NCBI GenBank assembly: GCA_038214295.1 | Contig: JBBQSA010000005.1 | Location: 1-64,000 of the forward strand | Reading direction: 5' to 3' | Source of the DNA: SHZI01 sp038214295 | GTDB taxonomy: Bacteria > Pseudomonadota > Gammaproteobacteria > Steroidobacterales > GCA-2729495 | DNA: 64,000 nucleotides | Shown here: positions 15,342 through 24,200 of the stretch, piece by piece | How the letters are laid out: the number at the start of each line of letters is the position of its first letter | Position numbering within the stretch: position 1 is the first letter of the stretch | The notes under the pieces: model-generated | Seen by the model: the letters and a program-made list of their open reading frames with translations, nothing else | What the model was told of the DNA's origin: nothing | Database searches by the model: none | Made by a program: the position numbers and the translations under genes

Positions 15342-18300
15342 TTACTCATTGATGTTCGTATTTACGCCCTCAACCGATACACGTGCAATCCGGCCGCGCC
15401 AGAGGCCGCCCCTCGAGTAGTTCTCCCAGGCCCACGGCAGCCAGCGCAGGAACGCGAACACGATCCACAAAGCCCAGGCGAGCATGACGCCCTTGTACCA
15501 CCAGATATCCACCGACAGGACGCGCGCTTGCGGCAGCCCGTCGGGGCTTCGATCAGTGAACCAGCTTAGGTGGTTACCGATGGAGTCGTCGCCGACGATG
15601 TGCATGTCGGGATTGCCGAGCAGCGCCTGCGGGATGCCGCTGACGAGTGCACCGACGGCCACCACGGTGAGTGCCCCGAGCGCGACCTGGATCGCGTTGA
15701 ATTTTCTGGCCTCGCTGGCCGGCAGCTCGGCCATGGTCCCGCGCCAGCGCAGGGCGAAGAACCAGACCGTCACCAGCAGGAGCAGCGCCCAGGAAAAAGT
15801 GCTGAAGCCAAGCCCGAGCAGCAGCCACTCGTGAGTGCGCAGGGGCGACCAACGAGTACGGCCCAAGGCGACCGCGACGATCAGAAATACCGCTAGTTCC
15901 CCCCAATAGAGAAATGCCGGGCCGGTACCCGGGCCGAATGCCAGCAGGGGCCAGCGGTCGCTGGGCAGCTGGATGCTCAGGTTGACGTTGGCGGAGGCCA
16001 CCCCAAGACCGACGGGTGGTGTCGCGAACTGCACACCAACGGGTTGTTCCCTTCGCCACCCCATAGCCACGTCGTGTTGACCCGGCAAAAGTGACAGTTC
16101 AAGTGCGCCGTCCCGGGGCCGGGCCGGCAGCGGCTGGCCATCCACTGTCAAAGATTGCAGGACGGCCTCCGCGGGCAGCGTGAGCTTCTGCTGTCCACCC
16201 CGCGTGCTTCGGTAGGTGAAGGACAAAGCCGTGTCGCTGGAACGCTGCCCCGCGGTGGTCTCGAGGCGGGCCACATCAATGGCCAGGGTCGCGCCCGCCA
16301 CGGCCTCGGGCCGCGTGATCGTCACGGCGAGACTGTCGCCGGGCCGCGGCTGGAATTCGGGTGCCGGCGCCATGTCAGGTGACTCCGGCGCGACGGGCGA
16401 CATTCCGGTGTAGTCCAGGTGCCAGGTCGGGCCGGCGATCAGCAGCCAGACTTCCGTCCAGGGTTGGCCTTGTGCCGCCGTGAGAGTGAGGGTCGTCGAG
16501 CGGGGCAGTGTGGAGTGCCAGCTGACCTCGTCTTCGCCCGCGGCCAGTGAGACCCGAGCTTTGCCGTCACGAACATCGATATCCGCCGTAGTCACGGATT
16601 CGCCTGGCAGAAGGTCTATTGCCAGGTTGATGGCGTCGCGGGCCGGTGCGACCCGGGTGACCGTCGTATCCACGCCCCAGTCGAGGTTGAAGCGGAGCCG
16701 GCGCTCGACCCGTGCAAAGGGCGGGAAGGACCCGCCAGCCAGTGCCGTTCCGTCGGATCCGGTACCCGTACGGATTCGTGACAGCTCAATCGCGCCGGCA
16801 CTGAGGTGTCCCTCGTGCACGCCGCCGGTGACCCAGCCGCGCGCGGTTGCGCTAATGTTCCGGGGCCGCTCCGGAAAGGTGATGGTCAGGGCGTCCAGCC
16901 CGGCGAGCGAGCCGGTGACGATGATGTCAGTGACGCCGGGCGCGACCGGTGCCCACAGTCCGTCCTGACGGTCGCGATAAATTTCGAGCGGGGTGCCACC
17001 GGCGTTCGTGACGGCGTCCGGTTCCCAGGCATCGCCGGCGCTCGGCAGCGCGACGGCGGTGGCCGCCTCACTGGTCACCCGCAGCCGGGCGGTAACCCGG
17101 TCGTTCTCCACCGTGACGGCCGCGCTTTCGATGACGGCGCATTTCGGTGCACATTCGGGCGGCTGGGTGAGGCGACGCTTAAGTTCTGCCAGCAGCTCAG
17201 TGTCGGGGTCGTTTGCGGCGGCGACCGGTGAAGCGGGGACCAGCAGCGCCAGGCCGACGAGGAGCATCGCGAGACCGCCCATGCCGGCCGGGACACGCCA
17301 GCGGCCACGATAGGTGCCCTTAAGCAGCAGCGCGAGGAGCGCCACCGACAAGGCGATTCCGAGAAGCCGGGCGATGGCCGTGCCCGGTCGGCCGATAATC
17401 CACAGGCTCAACGTATCGTCGGGAGCTACCGGGCCGCTCCAGCCGAGTTCGTAAGCGTGCCAGCGCCAATCCGGAATGCCGGGCCCGGTTTGCACCAGGG
17501 CGTCCGGCGCGTAGCGGGGCGCAGACTCCGCCTGCCTGCGGGTGGTGACGACCATTTCTCCGACTCCACCGACGCTAGAGGCGGCTGGTGACTCGACGGA
17601 TGGCGACGCAGCGACCGGAACATTTCTCTCGTCGAGGAAGTAGGCCCGATTCCCGGAAATCTGCGGGACCAATTCCCGTTCCAGTTGGGGATGTAACAGG
17701 AGTCGCGCCTGGTTGGCCACAAAGGGCACCAGCAGGGCGATCAACGCCAGCGCACTGAGGTGCCGGTACCATACGGCCGTGTGACGGAACCGCCCCTCGG
17801 GCAGGTACTTCGCCAGGCCGAGGGCGGCCAGCAGGTTGACCCAGGCCCACACCGGTGCGCCACTCTCGTGGTACGTGAGCAGCAATGCCAGAAAGGCGAT
17901 GCCGCCGGCCATCGGGCCGAGCAGGCGGCCGGTTCCGACCGCAATCAGCAGGAGAAGAAATAAGTCGAGGAGTGTCCACAGATTGACCCAGGCTTCGGGA
18001 GCCCTATCGGCACCCCGGGCCCAGAGCAGGCGGTGTGCTGGCGGCAAATGAAGTACCGCAGAGACGCTGTCGAACCTCTGGGTGTAGCCGGTCGCCGCAC
18101 CGCCCAGCCTGGTCGCCGGCACCCGCCCGACGACCTGCAGGGTCGGCTCCGTGGCGCGTATTTCGATGCCCGTCAATCCCGCGCCGCCGTGAGTCACCAG
18201 GAGGTTGGTGTCATCACTCTGGGCGCTCTCCATACTGAACGGGGCGCGCATGTCCAGACGCCAGCCCCGACGCATCTGGCCAGTGACCCGGTCGACGGTC

Positions 18301-19388
18301 GTATAGCCCCTGTCGTCGAAATCTCGCCAGATCTGCCGCTGCAGCTGCAGTTGGTTGGTCTCGGCACCTCCGACTTCGCCTCGCACGGCAACCTTCAGCC
18401 GATTACCGGACACGACGCGAAAGGATGGCAATTCAGCCCAGTCGTCGGGAACGCCGGTTTGAGTCGGGTCCACGGCGGCGGCCCCTTCGAGTACCGTGGT
18501 GCGGCGGCGGTCGTCGCTGCGGTAACTCCAGATTTCCTCAGACGCTGTAACTTGCGGTTGTATTTCGTCCTGCAGTCCAGTGGCGCGGGACACCAGCGTC
18601 AATTCCCAACGGCCGGGGCGCAGCTGAATACGCAGGCTGCCGTCGGCTTCCACCCTGGCGGGAAGTTCCGACTCCAAAGCCACAGCGACGAAGCCGGGCT
18701 GCAGGACGTTCTTAAGAACTTCTTCGCGACCCTGTCCGGACACGTCGAGGCGCAGTTGAGTCTCGATCCCCATCGGTATTTCGTCCGTGAGGAGGCGATA
18801 GGCGCGCACATCGACAGAGTCCTGGGTTGGGGCCTCGCCCGGGCGCTCGCCGAGCCAAAGGTGGTTCCCGTCCCGCCCGGGGCGCAGGACTGCTTTCCCG
18901 TCCATCGTGAGTTTGACGATGCCCGCGGATGCCGGCACGGCGAGCTGGGCGGGACGGCGAGCCCAGTTGATGGTGCCGCTCAGGGTGTGCGTCCCCGCGG
19001 CCAAGCGCAGTGACGGTGTTCCCTTGCGGTCAATGACAGCGGCAGGTCGTCCGTCCATGATGACTGCCACTGGCCACAACTGACCGTCGCCGGGCAGGTC
19101 CGCCCAGGTCTCGGTGCGCACGTCCCAGTCCTGGGAGAAGTGAGCACTGTCGATGCCGGCCGTCAGGACCAGGCGCCCCGGCCAGGCGCATACGTGCGAA
19201 TCCTTGGTCTTTGGATCCTGGCCGTTCAAGAAAGGGCAGCGGTGAAAGTCTTCCCCGTCGAGCACCCAGGGTGCCCAGGCCTTTAGCGCCTCCGGGACAT
19301 AGGTCTCCGCCCCGATGGTGGGCGTCATGCCGAGGACACTGAGCCAAACAGTCACTAGTAGACGCCGGATGCGTACGGGCATGGTCAT
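15342..19388 (-). CDS. Very large inner-membrane protein with two periplasmic regions, function unknown
   Basis: A 1348-residue protein I cannot name, although its layout is clear. A signal peptide (MPVRIRRLLVTVWLSVLGM, cleaved near IGAETY) precedes about 440 residues of beta-rich periplasmic domain with a jelly-roll look (AGTHTLSGTINWARRP, LRIQLRPGRWELTL). A block of membrane helices follows (about 470-590: LLDLFLLLLIAVGTGRLLG and neighbours), then helices around LLGIALSVALLALLLKG and GGLAMLLVGLALLVPASPVAA. A second beta-rich periplasmic region (about 730-1150) has a C-x3-C pair (ECAPKCAV). At least four C-terminal helices end at WLPWAWENY. The start is chosen at the ATG 19388; 19382 is equally possible. 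Architecture suggests an envelope assembly or polymer-handling component. It lies alone in the segment next to tRNA-Ser. Confidence 0.65.
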   Translation of the reverse strand: MTMPVRIRRLLVTVWLSVLGMTPTIGAETYVPEALKAWAPWVLDGEDFHRCPFLNGQDPKTKDSHVCAWPGRLVLTAGIDSAHFSQDWDVRTETWADLPGDGQLWPVAVIMDGRPAAVIDRKGTPSLRLAAGTHTLSGTINWARRPAQLAVPASAGIVKLTMDGKAVLRPGRDGNHLWLGERPGEAPTQDSVDVRAYRLLTDEIPMGIETQLRLDVSGQGREEVLKNVLQPGFVAVALESELPARVEADGSLRIQLRPGRWELTLVSRATGLQDEIQPQVTASEEIWSYRSDDRRRTTVLEGAAAVDPTQTGVPDDWAELPSFRVVSGNRLKVAVRGEVGGAETNQLQLQRQIWRDFDDRGYTTVDRVTGQMRRGWRLDMRAPFSMESAQSDDTNLLVTHGGAGLTGIEIRATEPTLQVVGRVPATRLGGAATGYTQRFDSVSAVLHLPPAHRLLWARGADRAPEAWVNLWTLLDLFLLLLIAVGTGRLLGPMAGGIAFLALLLTYHESGAPVWAWVNLLAALGLAKYLPEGRFRHTAVWYRHLSALALIALLVPFVANQARLLLHPQLERELVPQISGNRAYFLDERNVPVAASPSVESPAASSVGGVGEMVVTTRRQAESAPRYAPDALVQTGPGIPDWRWHAYELGWSGPVAPDDTLSLWIIGRPGTAIARLLGIALSVALLALLLKGTYRGRWRVPAGMGGLAMLLVGLALLVPASPVAAANDPDTELLAELKRRLTQPPECAPKCAVIESAAVTVENDRVTARLRVTSEAATAVALPSAGDAWEPDAVTNAGGTPLEIYRDRQDGLWAPVAPGVTDIIVTGSLAGLDALTITFPERPRNISATARGWVTGGVHEGHLSAGAIELSRIRTGTGSDGTALAGGSFPPFARVERRLRFNLDWGVDTTVTRVAPARDAINLAIDLLPGESVTTADIDVRDGKARVSLAAGEDEVSWHSTLPRSTTLTLTAAQGQPWTEVWLLIAGPTWHLDYTGMSPVAPESPDMAPAPEFQPRPGDSLAVTITRPEAVAGATLAIDVARLETTAGQRSSDTALSFTYRSTRGGQQKLTLPAEAVLQSLTVDGQPLPARPRDGALELSLLPGQHDVAMGWRREQPVGVQFATPPVGLGVASANVNLSIQLPSDRWPLLAFGPGTGPAFLYWGELAVFLIVAVALGRTRWSPLRTHEWLLLGLGFSTFSWALLLLVTVWFFALRWRGTMAELPASEARKFNAIQVALGALTVVAVGALVSGIPQALLGNPDMHIVGDDSIGNHLSWFTDRSPDGLPQARVLSVDIWWYKGVMLAWALWIVFAFLRWLPWAWENYSRGGLWRGRIARVSVEGVNTNINE

Positions 19389-19553
19389 CACTCTTGTGGC
19401 TGAAGGAGAATGCTTCAGAATGATCATAGCGGTGGCTCAAGGCCTGTTATCGTCGCTGGAGGACCCCGAATGCGGTGAGGAATTCCCTGTATTTTCGCTG
19501 TTCAACAGGGCAACGGCGTTGGGAGACGACTTCGACAATGACTCATTCTGCAG

Positions 19554-19595
19554 CCACATTTTCACTGCCCCGCGTTCGCGGGCTCAATAGCGCAG
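19554..19595 (+). repeat. tRNA-Ser 3' flank repeat, copy B
   Basis: Reads GCCACATTTTCACTGCCCCGCGTTCGCGGGCTCAATAGCG in two blocks, matching copy A except for an 11-base deletion and a few substitutions. Just before it, TTCGA occurs at about the distance of a T loop from the GCCA, but the rest of the tRNA 3' half is not recognisable. Confidence 0.5.
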
Positions 19596-19614
19596 TCCAA
19601 GTCGCGGAAGTTCG

Positions 19615-19674
19615 CCGACATTCCGGGGCTTTGGCGCAGGCGCCATCGCTGGTTGCGTAACGGAGACCGCCGCG
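19615..19674 (+). repeat. Degenerate 60-bp repeat, copy B
   Basis: Starts with the same 13 bases as copy A (CCGACATTCCGGG). In this copy it follows the tRNA-flank repeat after only about 20 bases, whereas in copy A some 830 bases, including the HigA-type gene, separate the two. Confidence 0.45.
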
Positions 19675-19802
19675 ATGGCCGCACTACCGGCTTGTTTCGT
19701 GCGCCGTTTTTCGGCCCCCCAAGCTAGGGTGACACGTCAGTCGTGACAAATGCACTCCGACTTCGGCGGTCGAAGTGGTAACTGCAGCGCAATCATTGCC
19801 CC

Positions 19803-20228
19803 TCAAGATCGTCCCTGCCGAATCGCGGCTGTCATCCAGGCAATGGCCGAAATCAGCAGCAGCAAGAACCCGAGGTTGAAGAACAAATGATGAATGTGCA
19901 GCAGCAAGGGGTTGCCTGCCGAGGTCTCGTGATTCGCCACGTCATGACTGGCCGCGCCGATGCCGAGCAGGATGAAGAGCAGCTTGAGAGGAAGTCCGGC
20001 CAGGCCAAGCAGGGAGCCGATCAGGATCAGCCGCTCGGGCAGGGGCAGAGTTACCCCCGGGTGCCGCCGGCGATGCTGCCAAAGCAGGAACAGGCCGCAC
20101 AGGAACGCGGCAACGGCGAGTGCCTCGGCCAGCGTGAACGCCTTGAGGATGCGTGTGACCAGAATGCTCGCCAGTGCCAGGCCGTACACTGCGGCCAGCA
20201 TCAGCGGATTGCGCAGGATCGTCGTCAT
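19803..20228 (-). CDS. Small four-helix membrane protein
   Basis: A 141-residue polytopic protein of unknown family. Four hydrophobic helices: LMLAAVYGLALASILVTRIL, ALAVAAFLCGLFLLWQH, LILIGSLLGLAGLPLKLLFILLG and LLHIHHLFFNLGFLLLLISAIAW. The last is preceded by a His-rich HIHH and there is a HDVANHE loop, which could bind metal. The start is the ATG at 20228; further upstream the frame would overlap copD on the other strand. Its start is 52 bases from that of copD, so a shared divergent control region and a role with the copper cluster are plausible but not shown. Confidence 0.6.
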   Translation of the reverse strand: MTTILRNPLMLAAVYGLALASILVTRILKAFTLAEALAVAAFLCGLFLLWQHRRRHPGVTLPLPERLILIGSLLGLAGLPLKLLFILLGIGAASHDVANHETSAGNPLLLHIHHLFFNLGFLLLLISAIAWMTAAIRQGRS

Positions 20229-20280
20229 GTATTTGTCCAGGCCGGAGGTTGTCTTGTTTAGCTTACCATCGAGCACACAG

Positions 20281-21174
20281 ATGAAGCCCGCCGCTATATC
20301 GTCCCTGCAACCGTGGGTTGCCGCGGGGCTGCTGATTGTCCTGGCGACGGCAGTGCCTGCCTTGGGCGGCACGCCGCCGGCAGCCGGCGTGTCCGGGGTC
20401 GCACCACCGGTCGACATCGTGATCCTGGGTCGTGCTGTCTACGTCGGCCTGATGCTGCTGACCATGGGTGTGGCCTGGTTCCTGCTGCTGATCCCGGTGC
20501 CGGCTGCGATCACCGTATTCCTGCGACGGCTTCTGGCGGCAGGCGCCGTCGGCGGACTCCTGGTTGGCGCGTTCAACGTGCAGCAGCTGAATCTTCTCGC
20601 CGTCGCGGGCTTCGGCCTGCTTCTTGCGGCGAGCTGGCGGGAGCACTGGGCCCTGCTGCTCGGCGGGGCCCTGGCGTTGGCCACGAGCCGCGCGCTCATC
20701 GGCCACCCGGCCAGCCTGGAACCTGCTGCCGTTCTCATGCCGCTGATGATCCTGCACGTGAGCTGCGCAGCCTACTGGCTGGGATCACTCTGGCCGCTGC
20801 ACCGGGTGCTGGGCCGCGAGGCGCCGGTCGCAGCCGCGGCGGTGGTCAACCGATTCTCCAGGCTGGCGGTGGCGGCGGTGGGCACGCTGGCGCTTGTCGG
20901 CGTCGTTACTGCCCTGATCCACCTGGCGTGGCCGATTGCCCTTTTGAAGACCTGGTACGGACAGCTGTTGATCATGAAGTTCACCTGGTTCACGGTGCTC
21001 ATGTCAGTTGCGGCCTGGCACAAACTGAAGCTGTCGCCTCGGCTTGACGCGGGGGATGTCGGGGCGGCGCGGCACATGCGCTGGGGTATTCGCCTGGAAG
21101 GGGCGATCATGCTGCTCGTGGTTCTGCTCTCGGCACTATTGGCTTCGACGCCCCCTGCCGCACTGCCGCCTTGA
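20281..21174 (+). CDS. CopD-family copper resistance membrane protein
   Basis: A 297-residue polytopic membrane protein of the CopD domain family. Eight or so helices are visible; the C-terminal half carries the conserved CopD features HVSCAAYWLGSLWPLHRV, VNRFSRLAVAAVGTLALVGV, and LIHLAWPIALLKTWYGQLLIMKF followed by WHKLKLSPRLD. CopD acts in copper uptake or transfer across the inner membrane with CopC, but no copC is seen here. The ATG at 20281 is the first start after the divergent gene. It is the first gene of a plus-strand copper cluster reaching 24797. Confidence 0.8.
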   Translation: MKPAAISSLQPWVAAGLLIVLATAVPALGGTPPAAGVSGVAPPVDIVILGRAVYVGLMLLTMGVAWFLLLIPVPAAITVFLRRLLAAGAVGGLLVGAFNVQQLNLLAVAGFGLLLAASWREHWALLLGGALALATSRALIGHPASLEPAAVLMPLMILHVSCAAYWLGSLWPLHRVLGREAPVAAAAVVNRFSRLAVAAVGTLALVGVVTALIHLAWPIALLKTWYGQLLIMKFTWFTVLMSVAAWHKLKLSPRLDAGDVGAARHMRWGIRLEGAIMLLVVLLSALLASTPPAALPP

Positions 21175-21213
21175 CTCGCTCGGGCCACGCTACAGCCTCA
21201 TGCTCCCTGTGCT

Positions 21214-21576
21214 ATGTTTTCACTCGTGACAACGCTCCGCCGCGAAGCCCTCGTGATTGCCATGGTGTTTCTGCACCTGTTTGCTGTGCCCTGCGCCACG
21301 GCGATGGTGCTGATGCCGGCCGATGCCGACTGCGAGCACTGTCTGACGAGCGAAAATGCAGGGGCGTGCCTCGTGAGTACGGTCACCGCGGGAGCCGCCA
21401 TCGAAGATCTGGCGATCGGTTCCGGTCGGGTGGATCCGCCATTCGTCGTTCTCAAAGTTTTGTCGCCAGCCCCGGCGGCACAGGCAGCGGTTTCTTACAC
21501 TACGTTTGCCTTTTCACGCTCTGTTCGCCCCGGCGCACAGCCGCTATACCTGCTACTGGGTCAGTTCCGGATCTAG
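21214..21576 (+). CDS. Small exported cysteine-containing protein of the copper cluster
   Basis: A 120-residue protein with a signal peptide or N-terminal anchor (ALVIAMVFLHLFAVPCATAMV) and a mature DADCEHCLTSENAGACLV segment whose CxxC and third Cys could bind copper. The size and position recall DUF2946-type proteins found in copper clusters, but I cannot confirm the family. It lies 39 bases after the copD-like gene and 64 before copA. Confidence 0.5.
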   Translation: MFSLVTTLRREALVIAMVFLHLFAVPCATAMVLMPADADCEHCLTSENAGACLVSTVTAGAAIEDLAIGSGRVDPPFVVLKVLSPAPAAQAAVSYTTFAFSRSVRPGAQPLYLLLGQFRI

Positions 21577-21602
21577 TGATCTCCTCATCACCGCTTTGAA
21601 CC

Positions 21603-21616
21603 GGGGCTTCGGCCCC
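21603..21616 (+). other. TTCG-tetraloop hairpin before copA
   Basis: GGGGC-TTCG-GCCCC forms a compact and very stable RNA stem with a UUCG loop, in the 64-base gap upstream of copA. It has no T-run. It could mark an mRNA processing or attenuation point between the small gene and copA. Confidence 0.45.
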
Positions 21617-21640
21617 TGGCTGGTGTTACTGGAGAATCTG

Positions 21641-23461
21641 ATGATCAATCATCGCAGGCAGGGCGTCCTGCCATTCAATGCAAGCGCCGGTGTCCCTGAT
21701 CCCGGCCGGCGTCGTTTCGTCCTCGGGGCGAGTGCCGCCGGGTTGATATCTGCCGTGGGCCGCTGGCAGCCGGTGAGTGCGGCGACTGACGGCCGCGGCC
21801 TGACTCACCTCAGGGGCAGCGACTTTGCACTCTCCATTGGTGAACTACCTGTCCGGATTGCCGATCGCGAGAGGCTGGCAATCGGAATCAATGGGTCACT
21901 GCCGGCGCCGGTCCTCCACTGGCAGGAGGGGGATACCGTCACGCTGCGTGTGACCAACACGCTGACCGAGCCCACATCGATCCACTGGCACGGCATTATC
22001 CTGCCGGCTGGCATGGACGGCGTACCTGGGCTTAGCTATGCCGGCATCGCGCCCGGCGAAACCTTCACCTATCAGTTCCCGGTGAATCAATCTGGGACCT
22101 ACTGGTACCACAGTCATTCGGGATTTCAGGAGCAGGTCGGCCTGTACGGGCCGCTGGTCATTCACCCTCGTGATCCCGACCCGGTGGCCTTCGACCAGGA
22201 CCACGTCGTGATCCTGACCGACTGGACCGACGAGGATCCTGAGCGCGTCTTCGCGAAGCTCAAGAAGCAATCAGACTACTACAACTTCAATCAGCCGACC
22301 GTTGGCGATCTCGTGAAAGACGTGCGGAAGATCGGACTACGCGAAGCGATCTCCAAGCGAGCCATGTGGGGCGAGATGCGGATGAATCGCACCGATCTCT
22401 CCGATGTCACTGGCTACACCTACACCTACCTGATGAACGGCCAGGCGCCCGCTGAGAACTGGACGGCCCTTTACAAGCCGGGTGACAAGGTGCGGCTACG
22501 CTTTATCAACGGTTCGGCGATGTCATTTTTCGATGTCCGCATTCCCGGACTGCGAATGACCGTCGTCGCAGCCGACGGTCAGCCCGTCGTACCCGTTACC
22601 GTCGAGGAATTCCGCATTGCCACGGCCGAGACCTTCGACGTGATCGTGACCCCCGAACGCGATGAGCCGTACACGATCTTTGCCCAGTCAATGGATCGCA
22701 CCGGCTTTGCCCGGGGCACGCTGGCGTCGCAGGCAGGGATGGTGGCTGCAGTGCCAGCCCTCGACGCTCCCGTCGAACTGACAATGGCAGACATGGGTCA
22801 CGACATGGCGGGTGCCGCCGGGCACGAGGGCCACGACATGGGCGCGGTGAAACCTGATCCGCACGCCGGGCACGACATGTCGGCGATGCCCGGTATGACG
22901 ATGCCGGGTACGGAGACACCGGCCATGCCCGGGCCAGCAGTGGTGACGCACGCACCGGCCGAGAGGGGCCCCGGCGTCGATATGCTTGCCATGAGCCCGA
23001 CCAACCGGCTCGCTGACCCCGGAATCGGGCTGCGCGACAACGGCCGGCGCGTGCTGACTTACGCTGACCTGCGCAGCACGTTTCCGGACCCTGACGGTCG
23101 CGAGCCCACGCAGACCATCGAGTTTCACCTGACCGGCCACATGGAGCGCTACATCTGGTCCTTCAATGGCGTGAAGTTCTCCGCCGCCGAGCCGATCGTC
23201 CTGCCGTACGGAGAGCGCGTGCGCTTCGTGCTGGTGAACGACGGGATGATGACCCACCCGATCCACCTGCACGGCATGTGGAGCGACCTGGAGGACGAGC
23301 AGGGCCGCTTCCTGGTCCGCAAGCACACGATCAGTGTAAAGCCCGGCGAGCGGGTGACCTATAGGGTCAGCGCGGACGCGCTGGGTCGATGGGCCTACCA
23401 CTGCCACCTGCTGATGCACATGGAAGCAGGCATGTTCCGGGAGGTGCGCGTCGATGCGTAG
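21641..23461 (+). CDS. copA: Copper resistance multicopper oxidase CopA
   Basis: A 606-residue periplasmic multicopper oxidase that oxidises Cu(I) and binds surplus copper. A twin-arginine signal RRRFVLGASAAGL lies at residues 23-35. All four copper-ligand motifs are present: HWHGI, WYHSHSGF, HPIHLHGMW and YHCHLLMHMEAGM. Residues about 385-430 form a Met/His-rich insert with GHDM repeats (MGHDM, EGHDM, AGHDM), typical of CopA-type oxidases and used for copper storage. The ATG at 21641 follows GGAG at good spacing. CopB overlaps its end by 8 bases, so the two are translationally coupled. Confidence 0.95.
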   Translation: MINHRRQGVLPFNASAGVPDPGRRRFVLGASAAGLISAVGRWQPVSAATDGRGLTHLRGSDFALSIGELPVRIADRERLAIGINGSLPAPVLHWQEGDTVTLRVTNTLTEPTSIHWHGIILPAGMDGVPGLSYAGIAPGETFTYQFPVNQSGTYWYHSHSGFQEQVGLYGPLVIHPRDPDPVAFDQDHVVILTDWTDEDPERVFAKLKKQSDYYNFNQPTVGDLVKDVRKIGLREAISKRAMWGEMRMNRTDLSDVTGYTYTYLMNGQAPAENWTALYKPGDKVRLRFINGSAMSFFDVRIPGLRMTVVAADGQPVVPVTVEEFRIATAETFDVIVTPERDEPYTIFAQSMDRTGFARGTLASQAGMVAAVPALDAPVELTMADMGHDMAGAAGHEGHDMGAVKPDPHAGHDMSAMPGMTMPGTETPAMPGPAVVTHAPAERGPGVDMLAMSPTNRLADPGIGLRDNGRRVLTYADLRSTFPDPDGREPTQTIEFHLTGHMERYIWSFNGVKFSAAEPIVLPYGERVRFVLVNDGMMTHPIHLHGMWSDLEDEQGRFLVRKHTISVKPGERVTYRVSADALGRWAYHCHLLMHMEAGMFREVRVDA

Positions 23462-24188
23462 TCAAAACAGAAGAAGAAGTGTTGGTATCGCTGCATTCCT
23501 GATGCTGGTGAGTGGCGGCGCGGTGGCAGAAGGCATGGATCATGCGCACATGAACGACGATCCCCTGGTGGGTATGCTGCTGGTGGACCAGTTCGAGTGG
23601 CAGGACACCTCGCCGGACAGCACGCTCGCCTGGAACGTCTCCGCCTGGCTGGGGCACGACACCGGCCGCCTGCTGTTTCGTTCCGAGGGCGACAGGGCCG
23701 ACGGATCCGTGAATGACCTGCGTGCCGAGCTGTTGTGGTCGAAGCCCGTGGCGGCCTGGTGGGATTTGGTTGGCGGTCTCCGCCAGGATGCTGGGGAGGG
23801 GCCGGGGCGCACATACGGCCTGGTCGGCGTCCAGGGTTTGGCCCCGTATCGCTTGCATGTGGAGGCCGACCTGTTTGCCGGCGAGCGGGGGCAGGTGGGC
23901 ACGCGACTTGAAGCCTCGTACGAGATCTTGCTCACCAACCGGCTGATCATGGTGCCAAAGGCTGAACTTCAGGCCTTTGGCAAGGATGACGCGGCAACCG
24001 GCCTCGGCAGCGGGTTGAGTCAGCTCGAACTGGGCTTGCGGCTCCGCTACGAGATCCGCCGGGAAATAGCCCCGTACGTCGGGGTGGAGTGGGCGGGCAG
24101 GTTTGGTGACACCGCCGACTTTGCCCGAGTCGACAACGAGGCAGTGCGCGACACCCGCGTCGTGGCCGGTATTCGTCTCTGGTTCTGA
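23454..24188 (+). CDS. copB: Copper resistance protein CopB, outer-membrane barrel
   Basis: A 244-residue exported protein. After a signal peptide (to about residue 26) come GMDHAHMNDDP, a short metal-binding entry, then DQFEWQD and about ten beta strands ending ARVDNEAVRDTRVVAGIRLWF, the terminal aromatic of an outer-membrane barrel. This is the CopB family that works with CopA in periplasmic copper sequestration. It is short in the N-terminal Met/His repeat region compared with Pseudomonas CopB. Starts inside the copA stop region. Confidence 0.9.
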   Translation: MRSQNRRRSVGIAAFLMLVSGGAVAEGMDHAHMNDDPLVGMLLVDQFEWQDTSPDSTLAWNVSAWLGHDTGRLLFRSEGDRADGSVNDLRAELLWSKPVAAWWDLVGGLRQDAGEGPGRTYGLVGVQGLAPYRLHVEADLFAGERGQVGTRLEASYEILLTNRLIMVPKAELQAFGKDDAATGLGSGLSQLELGLRLRYEIRREIAPYVGVEWAGRFGDTADFARVDNEAVRDTRVVAGIRLWF

Positions 24189-24200
24189 TCAGGAGTTGTC

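Larger units (their letters stand above)
19389..19802. other. Non-coding stretch with island-border-like repeats
   Basis: No gene is apparent between the large membrane protein and the small membrane protein at 19803. The stretch contains the second copies of two repeats that also occur just downstream of tRNA-Ser. It probably also holds the promoter of the large minus-strand gene. Confidence 0.45.

Noticed and set aside
15129..15569. Frame of 146 codons in the gene-less stretch
   Set aside because: Its second half is antisense to the large membrane protein and its first half has no recognisable domain; no ribosome binding site.
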